DNA from: Paenibacillus antarcticus
GTDB taxonomy: Bacteria; Bacillota; Bacilli; Paenibacillales; Paenibacillaceae
Direction of reading: 5' to 3'
Length of the DNA stretch: 64,000 nt
Assembly: GCF_001637225.1 (NCBI RefSeq)
Contig: NZ_LVJI01000007.1
Coordinates: 1-64,000, forward strand
Shown: one piece after another, positions 34,086 to 43,300 of the stretch
How the letters are laid out: each line of letters opens with the position of its first letter
How positions within the stretch are numbered: the first letter of the stretch is position 1
The notes under the pieces: model-generated
What the model was told of the DNA's origin: nothing
What the model saw: the letters and a program-made list of their open reading frames with translations, nothing else
Database searches by the model: none
Made by a program: the position numbers and the translations under genes

Positions 34086-35999
34086 ATGAAAGACATCTCA
34101 GAGAATAACAGAATAACAACAGAAGGTGACGTTTCTACTCATAAACAAACCTCTCATCAAAGACGTTACATACCAGGGTTAGATGGCCTTAGGGCATTAT
34201 CTGTACTCGCCGTCATCGCCTATCACCTCAATCTTACTTGGGCTCCCGGCGGACTCTTAGGTGTCGGAGTTTTCTTCGTTCTCTCCGGTTACCTTATTAC
34301 GGATCAGATCGTCACCGAGTGGCAACGAAACGGTAGACTTAATCTCAAAGATTTCTGGATTCGACGTGCCCGTCGTTTACTACCAGCCATGTTCGTCATG
34401 CTAGCTCTTGTTGCTGTGTGGCTCTTCATCTTCGATCGTTCCCGATTGATATCGTTACAAGGTGATTTTGTATCCTCGGCCTTGTATTTCAATAACTGGT
34501 GGCTCATATTTCACAACGTATCGTATTTCGAAAGCTTTGGTCCTCCTTCGCCTATTGGACACCTTTGGTCGTTAGCTATCGAGGAACAATTTTACTTGAT
34601 ATGGCCTTTAGTTCTAATTGTCGGATTACGAATCGCACCACAACGTGGCAAACTCATTCTATTCATTCTTGCAGGTACAATGCTCTCTATACTAGCTATG
34701 ACTTTACTCTTCGAACCGGGCATGGACCCCAGTCGAGTTTACTACGGTACAGATACTAGAGTATTTGCCCTATTGATTGGAGCGGCACTTGCTATAGCTT
34801 CGCCAAGTCACAAGAATACCAAAGCAATCTCACGCAGAGCTCGGAATGTCCTAGATCTGACTGGAACGATTGGACTACTCAGCATCATTCTTATGATTTG
34901 GCGAACCAATGATCAAGGTGATTTCCTGTACTATGGCGGATTGATTCTTTTGTCTGTTCTGTCTGCAATGGTTATAGCTGTCCTTGCCCATCCTGCGACT
35001 CGACTAACCAAGATCATGGGTATCAGACCTTTGCGGTGGGTCGGTATTCGGTCCTATAGCCTATATATTTGGCATTATCCAGTCATTATTCTAACTAATC
35101 CTGTCCTTAATACCGCTGAACCCAATGGCCTGCATATCATTCTTCAAATAGGAGCTAGCCTTGTGCTGGCCGCACTATCATTTAAATACATCGAAGAACC
35201 GATACGCCATGGTTTATTAGGAAGATTGTGGGGAAAAATAAGTATTCGGCCCCGCTTTAAATTTCGAGCTACGTTCCTTGTCATTACAAGCTCATTCATC
35301 CTATTCTGCATAGCTTGCAACAGCAATATAGATACACAACCCTCAGTCCAACCGACGATAGAAACCACTATTACGAATAAGGCTGAGCATCCCATCGACA
35401 TGGTATCCCCAACAGAAGAATCCCCTTCGATAGCCATTGAAGAGACGGATAAGCCATCTGATCTACCCATGACACCTGAACCTAAAGAACCGACCGATAA
35501 GCCCCACACGAAGAAGAATGGCGTGGGTAAGGGGGTATTCGCCATAGGTGATTCCGTTATTCTTGACGCAGCTCCTTTTCTAGTAAAAATGCTACCTGGT
35601 ATTGTTGTCGATGGTAAGGTTGGCAGACAAATGTCTCAAGCTAAGGAAGTCATCGATAGACGCAAGTCAACTGGGGAACTTGGCAATCAAGTGATCATTG
35701 AGCTCGGAACGAATGGGGCATTTAGCGCTAAGCAGTTGCGAACGTTACTCTCCTCGTTGGATGATATTCAGCACATTATATTGGTAAATACCCGTGTCCC
35801 AAGAAAATGGCAAAATACCGTTAATTCAACACTACGAAAAGTAGCTTTTGACTTCCCAAATGTTACAGTGGTCGACTGGCATTCTTCAAGTAAAGGTAAA
35901 CCTGCGTATTTCTCCGAAGACGGAGTCCATCTTACACGTGAAGGTGCAGCCTTCTACGCATCACTTATAGCCAATGCCATTCAGACTAAGAAACCATGA
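34086..35999 (+). CDS. oatA: Peptidoglycan O-acetyltransferase, acyltransferase-3 plus SGNH domain
   Basis: 637 residues. An N-terminal acyltransferase-3 membrane domain (about 28-415, ten or so segments) starts YIPGLDGLRALSVLAVIAYH, with the conserved His47. A Pro/Glu/Thr-rich linker leads to an extracellular SGNH esterase-like domain with FAIGDSVIL (catalytic Ser490), ELGTNG, and EDGVHLT (Asp612, His615). This is the OatA architecture: it O-acetylates muramic acid and confers lysozyme resistance. Lies upstream of sigV-rsiV, with which it shares a promoter motif; in Bacillus subtilis oatA is in the sigV operon. Confidence 0.9.
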   Translation: MKDISENNRITTEGDVSTHKQTSHQRRYIPGLDGLRALSVLAVIAYHLNLTWAPGGLLGVGVFFVLSGYLITDQIVTEWQRNGRLNLKDFWIRRARRLLPAMFVMLALVAVWLFIFDRSRLISLQGDFVSSALYFNNWWLIFHNVSYFESFGPPSPIGHLWSLAIEEQFYLIWPLVLIVGLRIAPQRGKLILFILAGTMLSILAMTLLFEPGMDPSRVYYGTDTRVFALLIGAALAIASPSHKNTKAISRRARNVLDLTGTIGLLSIILMIWRTNDQGDFLYYGGLILLSVLSAMVIAVLAHPATRLTKIMGIRPLRWVGIRSYSLYIWHYPVIILTNPVLNTAEPNGLHIILQIGASLVLAALSFKYIEEPIRHGLLGRLWGKISIRPRFKFRATFLVITSSFILFCIACNSNIDTQPSVQPTIETTITNKAEHPIDMVSPTEESPSIAIEETDKPSDLPMTPEPKEPTDKPHTKKNGVGKGVFAIGDSVILDAAPFLVKMLPGIVVDGKVGRQMSQAKEVIDRRKSTGELGNQVIIELGTNGAFSAKQLRTLLSSLDDIQHIILVNTRVPRKWQNTVNSTLRKVAFDFPNVTVVDWHSSSKGKPAYFSEDGVHLTREGAAFYASLIANAIQTKKP

Positions 36000-36035
36000 G
36001 TAATCCTCATGATGAATTTAGTTAATAGATCTTAA

Positions 36036-36062
36036 AACTTTTTAGTGGGGGTCATACGTCTT
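36036..36062 (+). promoter_or_regulatory. ECF (probable SigV) autoregulatory promoter
   Basis: AACTTTTTA (36036-36044), a 12-base spacer and CGTCTT (36057-36062), about 34 bases before the sigV start. It is identical in both blocks and spacing to the site before oatA, as expected for a self-regulating ECF sigma factor. Confidence 0.8.
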
Positions 36063-36095
36063 CCTTATATAAGACACTGGAAAGGATATTACAAT

Positions 36096-36602
36096 ATGGC
36101 GAACCGGAATATAGAAAAAATACTTACACGTTGTATAACCGATAACAAAGAGAATGTATATCGATTATCCTACAGCTATGTGAAGAATAAAGAGGATGCT
36201 TTGGATATTGTCCAAGACTCTATCTACAAAGCTATTTCGTCCATCGATCTACTCAAGGATCCTGAAGCCGTAAAGAGTTGGTACTATCGCATTGTGGTGA
36301 ATACTGCATTAGATTTCTTAAGAAAACAAAAAAAAGTCCAAGTCGTGGACGAAGAAACGATTCTATCTAACAGTCCCGGAACCGAAGATGTATACCAAGA
36401 TATTGATTTAGAAAGAACATTGGATGATCTACCCGACAAATATCGAAGTGTTATCGTACTGAGATATTTCGAAGATTTAAAGATTGATGAAGTCGCAGAA
36501 GTATTAAATGAAAATGTAAATACGATAAAAACCCGACTATATCAGGCTCTCCAATTGTTGAGAGTCACAATGAATGATGAATATTCTAAGGAGGTAAAGT
36601 AA
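36096..36602 (+). CDS. sigV: ECF sigma factor SigV
   Basis: 168 residues. Region 2 reads VYRLSYSYVKNKEDALDIVQDSIYKA, region 2.4 KSWYYRIVVNTALDFLRK, and region 4 LPDKYRSVIVLRYFEDLKIDEVAEVL with the helix-turn-helix NVNTIKTRLYQAL. The ATG at 36096 has AAAGGA nine bases ahead; an upstream GTG-started extension would run through the promoter. Its partner rsiV starts one base after the stop. In Bacillus SigV is released when RsiV is cut after binding lysozyme, and it switches on oatA and itself. The promoter motifs here support that. Confidence 0.93.
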   Translation: MANRNIEKILTRCITDNKENVYRLSYSYVKNKEDALDIVQDSIYKAISSIDLLKDPEAVKSWYYRIVVNTALDFLRKQKKVQVVDEETILSNSPGTEDVYQDIDLERTLDDLPDKYRSVIVLRYFEDLKIDEVAEVLNENVNTIKTRLYQALQLLRVTMNDEYSKEVK

Positions 36603-36603
36603 C

Positions 36604-37479
36604 ATGGACAACAAATTAGAACAGCTACAAGAAGAATATAGGAATGTACCTATTCCAGATGAACTTGATTTCATCGTAAACAAAGCATTAAAGGCAAAGA
36701 AGAAGAAAAAACTTAGCTCGAAGTGGTTAGCAGGGGTTAGTGCAGCAGCTATGGTCTTCGTTATTGGAATCAACGCCAGCGCAACAGTCGCCAATGCATT
36801 CTCCGTTATACCGGGAGTTGATAGTATCGTTAAGGTGCTGACCTTCCGAGAATATGCCGTGAATGAACCGACCTACAATGCAGATATCAAGGTACCCGTC
36901 ATTACTAATCTAGATAATAAAGAACTAGAGCTAGGTCTAAATCAGAAATATCTTGCAGAGAACAAAAAGCTATTTGAGGAGTTCCAAACAGAAATGGAAT
37001 CTTTAAAGAAAGACGGAGATGGCCATTTAGGAATTGATACTGGGTTCGAAGTTAAAACAGATAACGACAGTATACTTTCAATCGGAAGATATGTTGTAAA
37101 TACGGTCGCCTCCTCTTCTACGACCATGAAATATGATACGATCGATAAGAAAAATCAAATATTATTAAATCTACCTATGTTATTTAAAGATGATAAATAT
37201 ATCAACGTCATCAGTGAAAATATCAGTAACCAGATGATCGCTCAAATGAAGGACGATCCTGACAAGATCTATTGGGTTGCAACCGAAGAAAATAAAGATC
37301 CGCTATTTGATTTTAAGAGCATCACAAAAGATCAAAGTTTCTATATCAATAATAGCGGTCAACTCGTGATTTCTTTTGATAAATACGAAGTTGCTCCTGG
37401 TTACATGGGGCTTAGTGAATTTGTGATACCCACAGAAGTTATTTCTGATATTCTTGTTAGTCATAATCTCATTAAATAG
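36604..37479 (+). CDS. rsiV: Anti-sigma factor RsiV, lysozyme receptor
   Basis: 291 residues. The cytoplasmic part begins DNKLEQLQEEYRNVPIPDEL, a single membrane segment spans about 41-66, and ATVANAFSVIPG contains the likely signal-peptidase site. The extracellular DUF4179/DUF3298-type domain has YLAENKKLFEEF, DPDKIYWVATEE and the C-terminal ISFDKYEVAPGYMGLSEF, matching Bacillus subtilis RsiV closely. It holds SigV at the membrane, binds lysozyme, is cut by signal peptidase and then by RasP. Translationally coupled to sigV, with a one-base gap and AAGGAGG in the end of sigV. Confidence 0.93.
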   Translation: MDNKLEQLQEEYRNVPIPDELDFIVNKALKAKKKKKLSSKWLAGVSAAAMVFVIGINASATVANAFSVIPGVDSIVKVLTFREYAVNEPTYNADIKVPVITNLDNKELELGLNQKYLAENKKLFEEFQTEMESLKKDGDGHLGIDTGFEVKTDNDSILSIGRYVVNTVASSSTTMKYDTIDKKNQILLNLPMLFKDDKYINVISENISNQMIAQMKDDPDKIYWVATEENKDPLFDFKSITKDQSFYINNSGQLVISFDKYEVAPGYMGLSEFVIPTEVISDILVSHNLIK

Positions 37480-37512
37480 AAGTGAGAGTGACCAATATTT
37501 CCACTATTGTGC

Positions 37513-37536
37513 AACATTTTCATGAAAACCTCCGTC
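37513..37536 (+). promoter_or_regulatory. ECF-like promoter of the four-repeat protein
   Basis: AACATTTTC followed by CGTC, with the AAC-to-CGTC distance one base shorter than in the oatA and sigV promoters. It suggests that SigV or a related ECF factor also controls the gene at 37606. Confidence 0.5.
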
Positions 37537-37605
37537 TAAGACTATGTAAGCAACGCAAGTTCCCAGGAAATATACACAATAATTAGACTATTGGAGGAAT
37601 CACAA

Positions 37606-38841
37606 ATGAAGAACAAAATGTATAAAGTATTAACAACAGCATCCATTCTAGCAATGGTATCTATACCTATGGCAGTAAGTGCACAGGACGTTCCAACGGT
37701 AACCAAGCATAACGGACAAGGAATCACTCACAATCAAGCCAAGTTTGCTCCTGGTACTATAGGTCAAATAACAGACTTCGTGAACGATAAAACAGGTAAA
37801 TACGTTACAGTAACAGGTCGCGGTCTTACGACAGCAGATCAAAGTGAAATTAAGCTGTTAATTACAAAACATACTAAGATCGTTGATTCTAAAGGTAAAA
37901 AAGTAGCTTTAAAAACCATTATTGATGAGCAAAAGGTTGTTAAAGCATTCTACGGACCTAAGATTACGAAGAGCATTCCAGCACAAGGATCAGCATTAAC
38001 ACTTGTTGTTCAAAATGAGAGCTTTACAGCAGTTAACGGAAAAGTAACTGAAGTTACTGACACCGGTATCGTTGTAACAGGTAAGAATATCTACACGCAG
38101 TTCGAAGATACAATCGTTTTACATTTTGCTAAGAACGCTACGATTATGGGCCAAGACGGAAAGTCTATCAAAGCCAGTGATATCAAAAAAGGCATGAGTG
38201 TTAAAGCATTCTACGGCCCTGCTGTAACCATGAGTATCCCACCTCAATCGACAACTAACTATGTTGTAGTGGATACAACAGTTGAAGAATCCGTTCAAGA
38301 ACAAGTACCAGGTACAGACGGAATCATTACAAATGTAGACGATAACAAGATCACTGTGATGGGTAGCTCTATGAAAGATGGCGGCATGAATTATGTTATC
38401 TTATCCGTTGATAAAGATACTAAGATCGTCAATCAAGACGGTAACCCATTAACACTAGCTGCACTTAAAGCAGATGTTCTTGTAGATGCTTACTACAGTG
38501 GACCGATGGCTATGAGCTATCCTGGTCAGACACATGCAGATAAAATTGTTGTGAAAAAAGCTGCAACGAATAAAATTGAAGGTACAATTATTGGTTCTGA
38601 TCGTACAGACAAAGGCCAAGTGTATGTCAATGTTGGTTCTGACGAAAACATTAACAACGATGTGATTCTTAACATTACAGAAGATACTAAAGTAATCTCA
38701 GCACTTGGTGGAGAAGATAAATTGGCAGCAGGCATGAAAGTTGTCGCTTACCATTCCCCAATCATGACTAGATCATTACCAGGGATCACGAATGCTGAAA
38801 TTGTAATCATCACTTCTGATAAAGTAGTATCACCTAAGTAA
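37606..38841 (+). CDS. Secreted protein with four tandem beta-rich repeats, unknown function
   Basis: 411 residues. A signal peptide (about 1-27, cut after VSA or SAQ) is followed by four repeats of roughly 80-95 residues starting near 50, 145, 240 and 325. Each has a G-x-I start, a V-V-T-G strand, a T-K-I-V element and an end such as VKAFYGPKITKSIPAQG or VKAFYGPAVTMSIPPQ; the third and fourth copies are more diverged (AYYSGPMAMSYPGQ, VAYHSPIMTRSLPG). No enzyme motif and no wall anchor seen. The ATG follows GGAGG by eight bases. It lies right behind rsiV with an ECF-like promoter, so a role in the lysozyme or cell-envelope response is inferred. Confidence 0.75.
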   Translation: MKNKMYKVLTTASILAMVSIPMAVSAQDVPTVTKHNGQGITHNQAKFAPGTIGQITDFVNDKTGKYVTVTGRGLTTADQSEIKLLITKHTKIVDSKGKKVALKTIIDEQKVVKAFYGPKITKSIPAQGSALTLVVQNESFTAVNGKVTEVTDTGIVVTGKNIYTQFEDTIVLHFAKNATIMGQDGKSIKASDIKKGMSVKAFYGPAVTMSIPPQSTTNYVVVDTTVEESVQEQVPGTDGIITNVDDNKITVMGSSMKDGGMNYVILSVDKDTKIVNQDGNPLTLAALKADVLVDAYYSGPMAMSYPGQTHADKIVVKKAATNKIEGTIIGSDRTDKGQVYVNVGSDENINNDVILNITEDTKVISALGGEDKLAAGMKVVAYHSPIMTRSLPGITNAEIVIITSDKVVSPK

Positions 38842-38869
38842 CAGAAATTTCTTAGTCATATGAACAATA

Positions 38870-38905
38870 AAAACCAGCCGATCTCAATAGAGATCGGCTG
38901 GTTTT
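38870..38905. terminator. Bidirectional terminator, repeat protein / pel operon
   Basis: AAAACCAGCCGATCTC and GAGATCGGCTGGTTTT pair perfectly around a four-base loop. It terminates the plus-strand repeat-protein gene and the minus-strand pel operon. Confidence 0.9.
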
Positions 38906-38925
38906 GCATTCGTAAAACAACTTAC

Positions 38926-39606
38926 TTACTGTGCATAATCGCCTGTGTAATTAATAAGAGAAGCATCTTGTACACCCGTAATATCGCTTATATCATGAAC
39001 AAACGCTGTATTATCGTCACGTAATCGAATCTCAACGGTTATTTCCGTAAATTCTTTTCTCACGGTCTTGGATTTCAAACGATAATCTAACTTTCTTAAC
39101 TGTTGTCTTACTTCATCAGCCGCAATAGAAGAATGTCGAATAATTAACAAATAAGGTTGGTCTTTTATTTTGCGACGAGATAACCACATTAATGTTAACC
39201 CAATCAATAATGAACCCAATAACGCAATGGGATACAACTTCGCGCCTGATGCAATTCCTGCTGCAATAGCCCAGAACATATATACAATATCTAAAGGGTC
39301 TTTAACAGCGGTTCTGAACCGCACGATACTGAGTGCTCCAACCATCCCTAGTGAGAGTACAATATTAGTACTAATCGTCATAATGATAAGTGCCGTGATC
39401 ATCGTCATAAGAACGAAGGATACATTATAGTTGTAACTGTATACTACACCACGAAATGATTTTCTATAAATCCAATAAATAAACATTCCAATCGCGAATG
39501 CTGATAATAATCCTACAAAGACATCAATGTATGAAATATTACGGAAAGCTTCAAGATTGAGTACACTTTTTTTAACAATATCTTGAAAATTAAAATTCTC
39601 TGCCAC
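38926..39606 (-). CDS. DUF4956 membrane protein
   Basis: 226 residues with about four membrane segments in the first 145 residues: VGLLSAFAIGMFIYWIY, then VLMTMITALIIMTISTNIV, LSLGMVGALSIVRFRTAVKD (family hallmark) and ALLGSLLIGLTLMWLS. A cytoplasmic ferredoxin-like C-terminal domain follows (YLLIIRHSSIAADEVRQQL). DUF4956 proteins have no assigned function but are repeatedly encoded next to VTC-domain and CotH genes. GTG start with GGGGG seven bases ahead. It is the last gene of the pel operon, 20 bases after the VTC gene. Confidence 0.85.
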   Translation of the reverse strand: MAENFNFQDIVKKSVLNLEAFRNISYIDVFVGLLSAFAIGMFIYWIYRKSFRGVVYSYNYNVSFVLMTMITALIIMTISTNIVLSLGMVGALSIVRFRTAVKDPLDIVYMFWAIAAGIASGAKLYPIALLGSLLIGLTLMWLSRRKIKDQPYLLIIRHSSIAADEVRQQLRKLDYRLKSKTVRKEFTEITVEIRLRDDNTAFVHDISDITGVQDASLINYTGDYAQ

Positions 39607-39626
39607 TATTATTCCCCCTAAACAAC

Positions 39627-40337
39627 CTATTCTTTAAAATGCTTATTATTTAATTCTCGACAGATGACATACTTGGAAATTGCAGATCGAACGAATCCCG
39701 CTGGTTGAACAACGCTTCTTATGAATTCTGGCAAGAAGGAGTCATATTTCACTTCCATAATGGTAACAGGATCCATAAGAACCTCCTCTAACACAAGATT
39801 GTCATCGAATAGATCATACGTGCCAATGCCTGCAGACAACCTTTTGTCAAACGTAATTCTTACATTTCCGAACTCATATACGTACGCTTCTCTCGTATAA
39901 TCGACGATTACAACTGGGCGAAAGGCACGATGGATCAATGCTGTATGGAACTCTTTCAATAGAGGACTATCTTTACTTTGTAGAAAATCTGATTCTCCAG
40001 ATAGAATGGAATCGTACTCCTCACGCGTCAAGGTAGCTCCATCTTTACATACAAAATCACCATATTTACTTTTGCGTTCTAACGTGATTCTGCCATCACT
40101 TCCGTTGTAAATACGAATGCGATATTTATCTCGTTTGAAAACCCCGTTGTTCTTATCGTATAAGGAATGGTCCTGAGCCCCATCAAAATAAAGACTCCGG
40201 ATACCATATCCCTCACCATCGATAGAATAATCATCCATCTTCAACAATTGAGACATCTGATGTCGAAGAGCAATATATTCATGTAAATGCAAATAATATT
40301 TGTACTCATTACGAAACTTTCTTCCTTGAAAAGGCAA
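39627..40337 (-). CDS. VTC-domain (polyphosphate polymerase-like) protein
   Basis: 236 residues, a single triphosphate-tunnel fold. Tunnel residues are visible: FRNEYKYYL (Glu, Lys), DKYRIRIYN (Arg pair), ITLERKSKYG (Arg, Lys), VDYTREAYV, VRITFDKRL, IMEVKYD (Glu, Lys) and AISKYVI. In yeast VTC4 these bind ATP and the growing polyphosphate chain, so activity is plausible. No membrane part, so it would act in the cytoplasm at its inner face beside DUF4956. TTG start with GAGGTGA upstream; the gene begins two bases after the PelG-CotH stop, so coupled. Confidence 0.87.
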   Translation of the reverse strand: MPFQGRKFRNEYKYYLHLHEYIALRHQMSQLLKMDDYSIDGEGYGIRSLYFDGAQDHSLYDKNNGVFKRDKYRIRIYNGSDGRITLERKSKYGDFVCKDGATLTREEYDSILSGESDFLQSKDSPLLKEFHTALIHRAFRPVVIVDYTREAYVYEFGNVRITFDKRLSAGIGTYDLFDDNLVLEEVLMDPVTIMEVKYDSFLPEFIRSVVQPAGFVRSAISKYVICRELNNKHFKE

Positions 40338-40339
40338 GA

Positions 40340-43300
40340 TTAATTCACCTCAAATTTCTTTACACCGTAATAATAATCGCCATTCTCATCAAAGAAAGTC
40401 TCAAAAGCGATTTGCTCATGCCCAGCACTATCGCGAACAATGACCTTCCAATAATACGTGTTATTTTTAAGATTCTTGACTGTCAACGTTGTTGACTTGA
40501 TATCTTTCACCTCTTGTACAACTTGATTAAATCCTGGATCTAATGCAATGGATAAATCATAAACAAGATCATCTCCTTGGAAATCATACGAAAGTCCCCA
40601 AGAAAAAATTTGTACACCTGGTTCAACATCAACGTCATCGAGGAAGAAGGGTTTCGGTTTCTCTAGATCTTCGAGGAACCTTTGCATACTCTTCTCTGGA
40701 ACTTCTGATATATTCTTATATTCATCTGAAATATCCGATATTTTCCCCGGTAAATACTTCAAGTCCGGTGAACGTTTCAAGAACGGCTCTACTTGTTCTT
40801 GATAGGCTTCTAGCTGCTTCACTACCGTATCTTTATTAATGAATTTTGACATTTCCTCTAGCTTAGCTTTGAGCTGATTAATATGTTCTTTACTCCGGAA
40901 ATAGCGATTGTGCAGTGAACTTCCCCAATAATTGCTAAGTCCGCTTTGGTAATCACTTATATCTCCAAGATTACGCTGTGATTCCCAACCGCCATCATAA
41001 TCCCAAGGGAGGAAGTACCACTTATCTGAATTAAGTGGCGAATACAAGTAAAAGTTATTGGCATCTGTATCCATGTTATCTGTCAGAATGTTAACCGCCA
41101 TCCAGGTCAAATAATTATCAAGATCAAAGTGTTTTTCAATAACTTCTTCGATTGGAATTGACATGTTATTCACATCATCCAACATCGCTATAAGTTTATC
41201 GTGATCCTCACGACCTTTAATCTCAAGAATGGTCTCGAATTTGTTCTTATCGTATGTTGGATCTGATTGTGATTTAATCTCATCTGGATACCGTCCAAAT
41301 TCAAAAAAGGCTACTTTGTATAATTGTCCATACGGATCTAGCCAATGTGACTTTAAGAACATTTTATTCGGTTGTTCAATCTGCGTATACAATCCGTAAT
41401 CCTCATATTGGCTATTGTTTGCGCCTTCTGATTGATCCTTCACATATAAATGAACAAACTGTGTTCGTAGACTCGTAAAATTAGGTATTTGTTCAAATAA
41501 GTCGAAGCTAAGTTTATTCCTAATTCGAGACAGATCAATCGAATGCTTATTCAAATTAATGGTCTGTTGATTGTTCCATAATCCTGATTCATCAGACAAA
41601 CGAATTCTGTAGGATTTCTGTGAAGTATATCGCGCAGTGTTTCCACGAAGGCTGATTTTGGCATTTGGTTCACTTTGTCCATAACCAAACAATCCTTGTC
41701 CGGGCCCTTTGCCATCACTAGCACCTTCTTGCACAATAGCCTTCAAATCCGCATCTGTATTTCGTTCCGTATCTCTGTTCAATCCATACCAATTCAGCTG
41801 TTTCTCATCGCTTACTTTCTCAGGCAATACAGTAACATATAAGTTCTTTAATGAACTATCTTCATCTTTATCATAAATCCGCTTATCCTCGATTAAATGC
41901 TCCACCGATTTAGACGTAGTAACTTGCTCAGAGGTTTTCCCTACTGAACTTACGTCTTCAACAGGTGCTGCACATGCCGTTAACATCATTATGGTCATGA
42001 TTATAGAAACAACCGAGACAGGCTTACCCCAATTTTTTCTCGAACGATTCTTTTTGGAGAATCCACTGATCGGCTGTTGACAGAATGTATAGTAATCTAT
42101 ATTGCGTAAGACATACATTAATCTTGTGATTGCAGCAATGACTGCGATAAAAGAAGCGATAAACATACCCAGTCCATCATTCTCACCTTTCATCGTCCAA
42201 TACGTTAATACCGCATTCAGCACCACGAAAGAGGTACTAATAATAAGTACACCCTTTCGGTCATCGAAGTACAATAACAAGTGTAAGACAACAAACATCA
42301 TGATGAACATAAAATAACCTACTACAAGAAGGTTAAATGCATCTGTCTGGGCCATTGTAAATCCAATCATAGGAAGTGCCTTCATTCCAATTGCAATCGA
42401 TACAATTGTGAATAACAACTGTACTTCCATTAAAAAGCTAAACTCTTGCATTAGTGTCTTTTGCATATCTTTTTTGGCTCGTTCCATTTCTTGAAAAGTA
42501 CCACCTTCAGTAACTTGCTTATAGTACATTCGAAAGCGCTCATAGAATGATGTCTCAACAGATACAACAAATGTCACTAATGTTGGAATGACAGAGATAA
42601 ATGCATAAAATACTGGTAAATCATAAAAAGGAGACACCCAATACGCATCTGCCACCAATGTGTCTCTTGAAATAAACCAATAAACAAAACTATGAATATA
42701 AATACCGGCATAAAAAAATGTACCAATAAAAAATAACGACGGGAATTTCTTGAAATAAGATAGAAATCTAAAATAAAGATGGCTTCTTCTTGCTGCGAAT
42801 ACTTGTTCAAAATGATAGGATGACATAATAGCTATGATGAAAAATCCTATATCAATAGCTAATATAGCTGCTGTTGTCGCATTTAACTCTGTATATCTCA
42901 ATAGTATCCATCCGGATATCAAGGAAATGACTACACCTATCGCGAAACTTCGCACAATACGCGTATAATCCTTGAGCGCGGATAAATACACAGCTTGAAC
43001 CCAGATGACAATCAGTTCCATGAAGAACAAATAAGTAACAAACTTATAGCTTATGCTAGCAGATACATGAGGAACAAATAACCATACCGTCAATGCCCCC
43101 AATGGTAAGCAGATCATAAGTGCTCCATAATAAGACGCCAATATATGATCATACTTTTTCTCGAAGATCATATCGGATAAAAACCTTGTTAATACCAACG
43201 TGATGCCACTTGTAATCAAGATTGAGAATATAAAGCAATATTGTACTGTAGCGATATACAGCTCCCAATCTAAGTAGTTACCGTTATTAATGGCCATCAA

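Noticed and set aside
35144-35545. Open frame of 133 codons on the minus strand
   Set aside because: Antisense to the linker and SGNH region of oatA; no start signals.
41950-42090. Frameshift or missed gene boundary between PelG and CotH
   Set aside because: The frame is continuous through the junction and I see no ribosome-binding site plus start for a separate CotH gene, so I keep the fusion; reads should still be checked.
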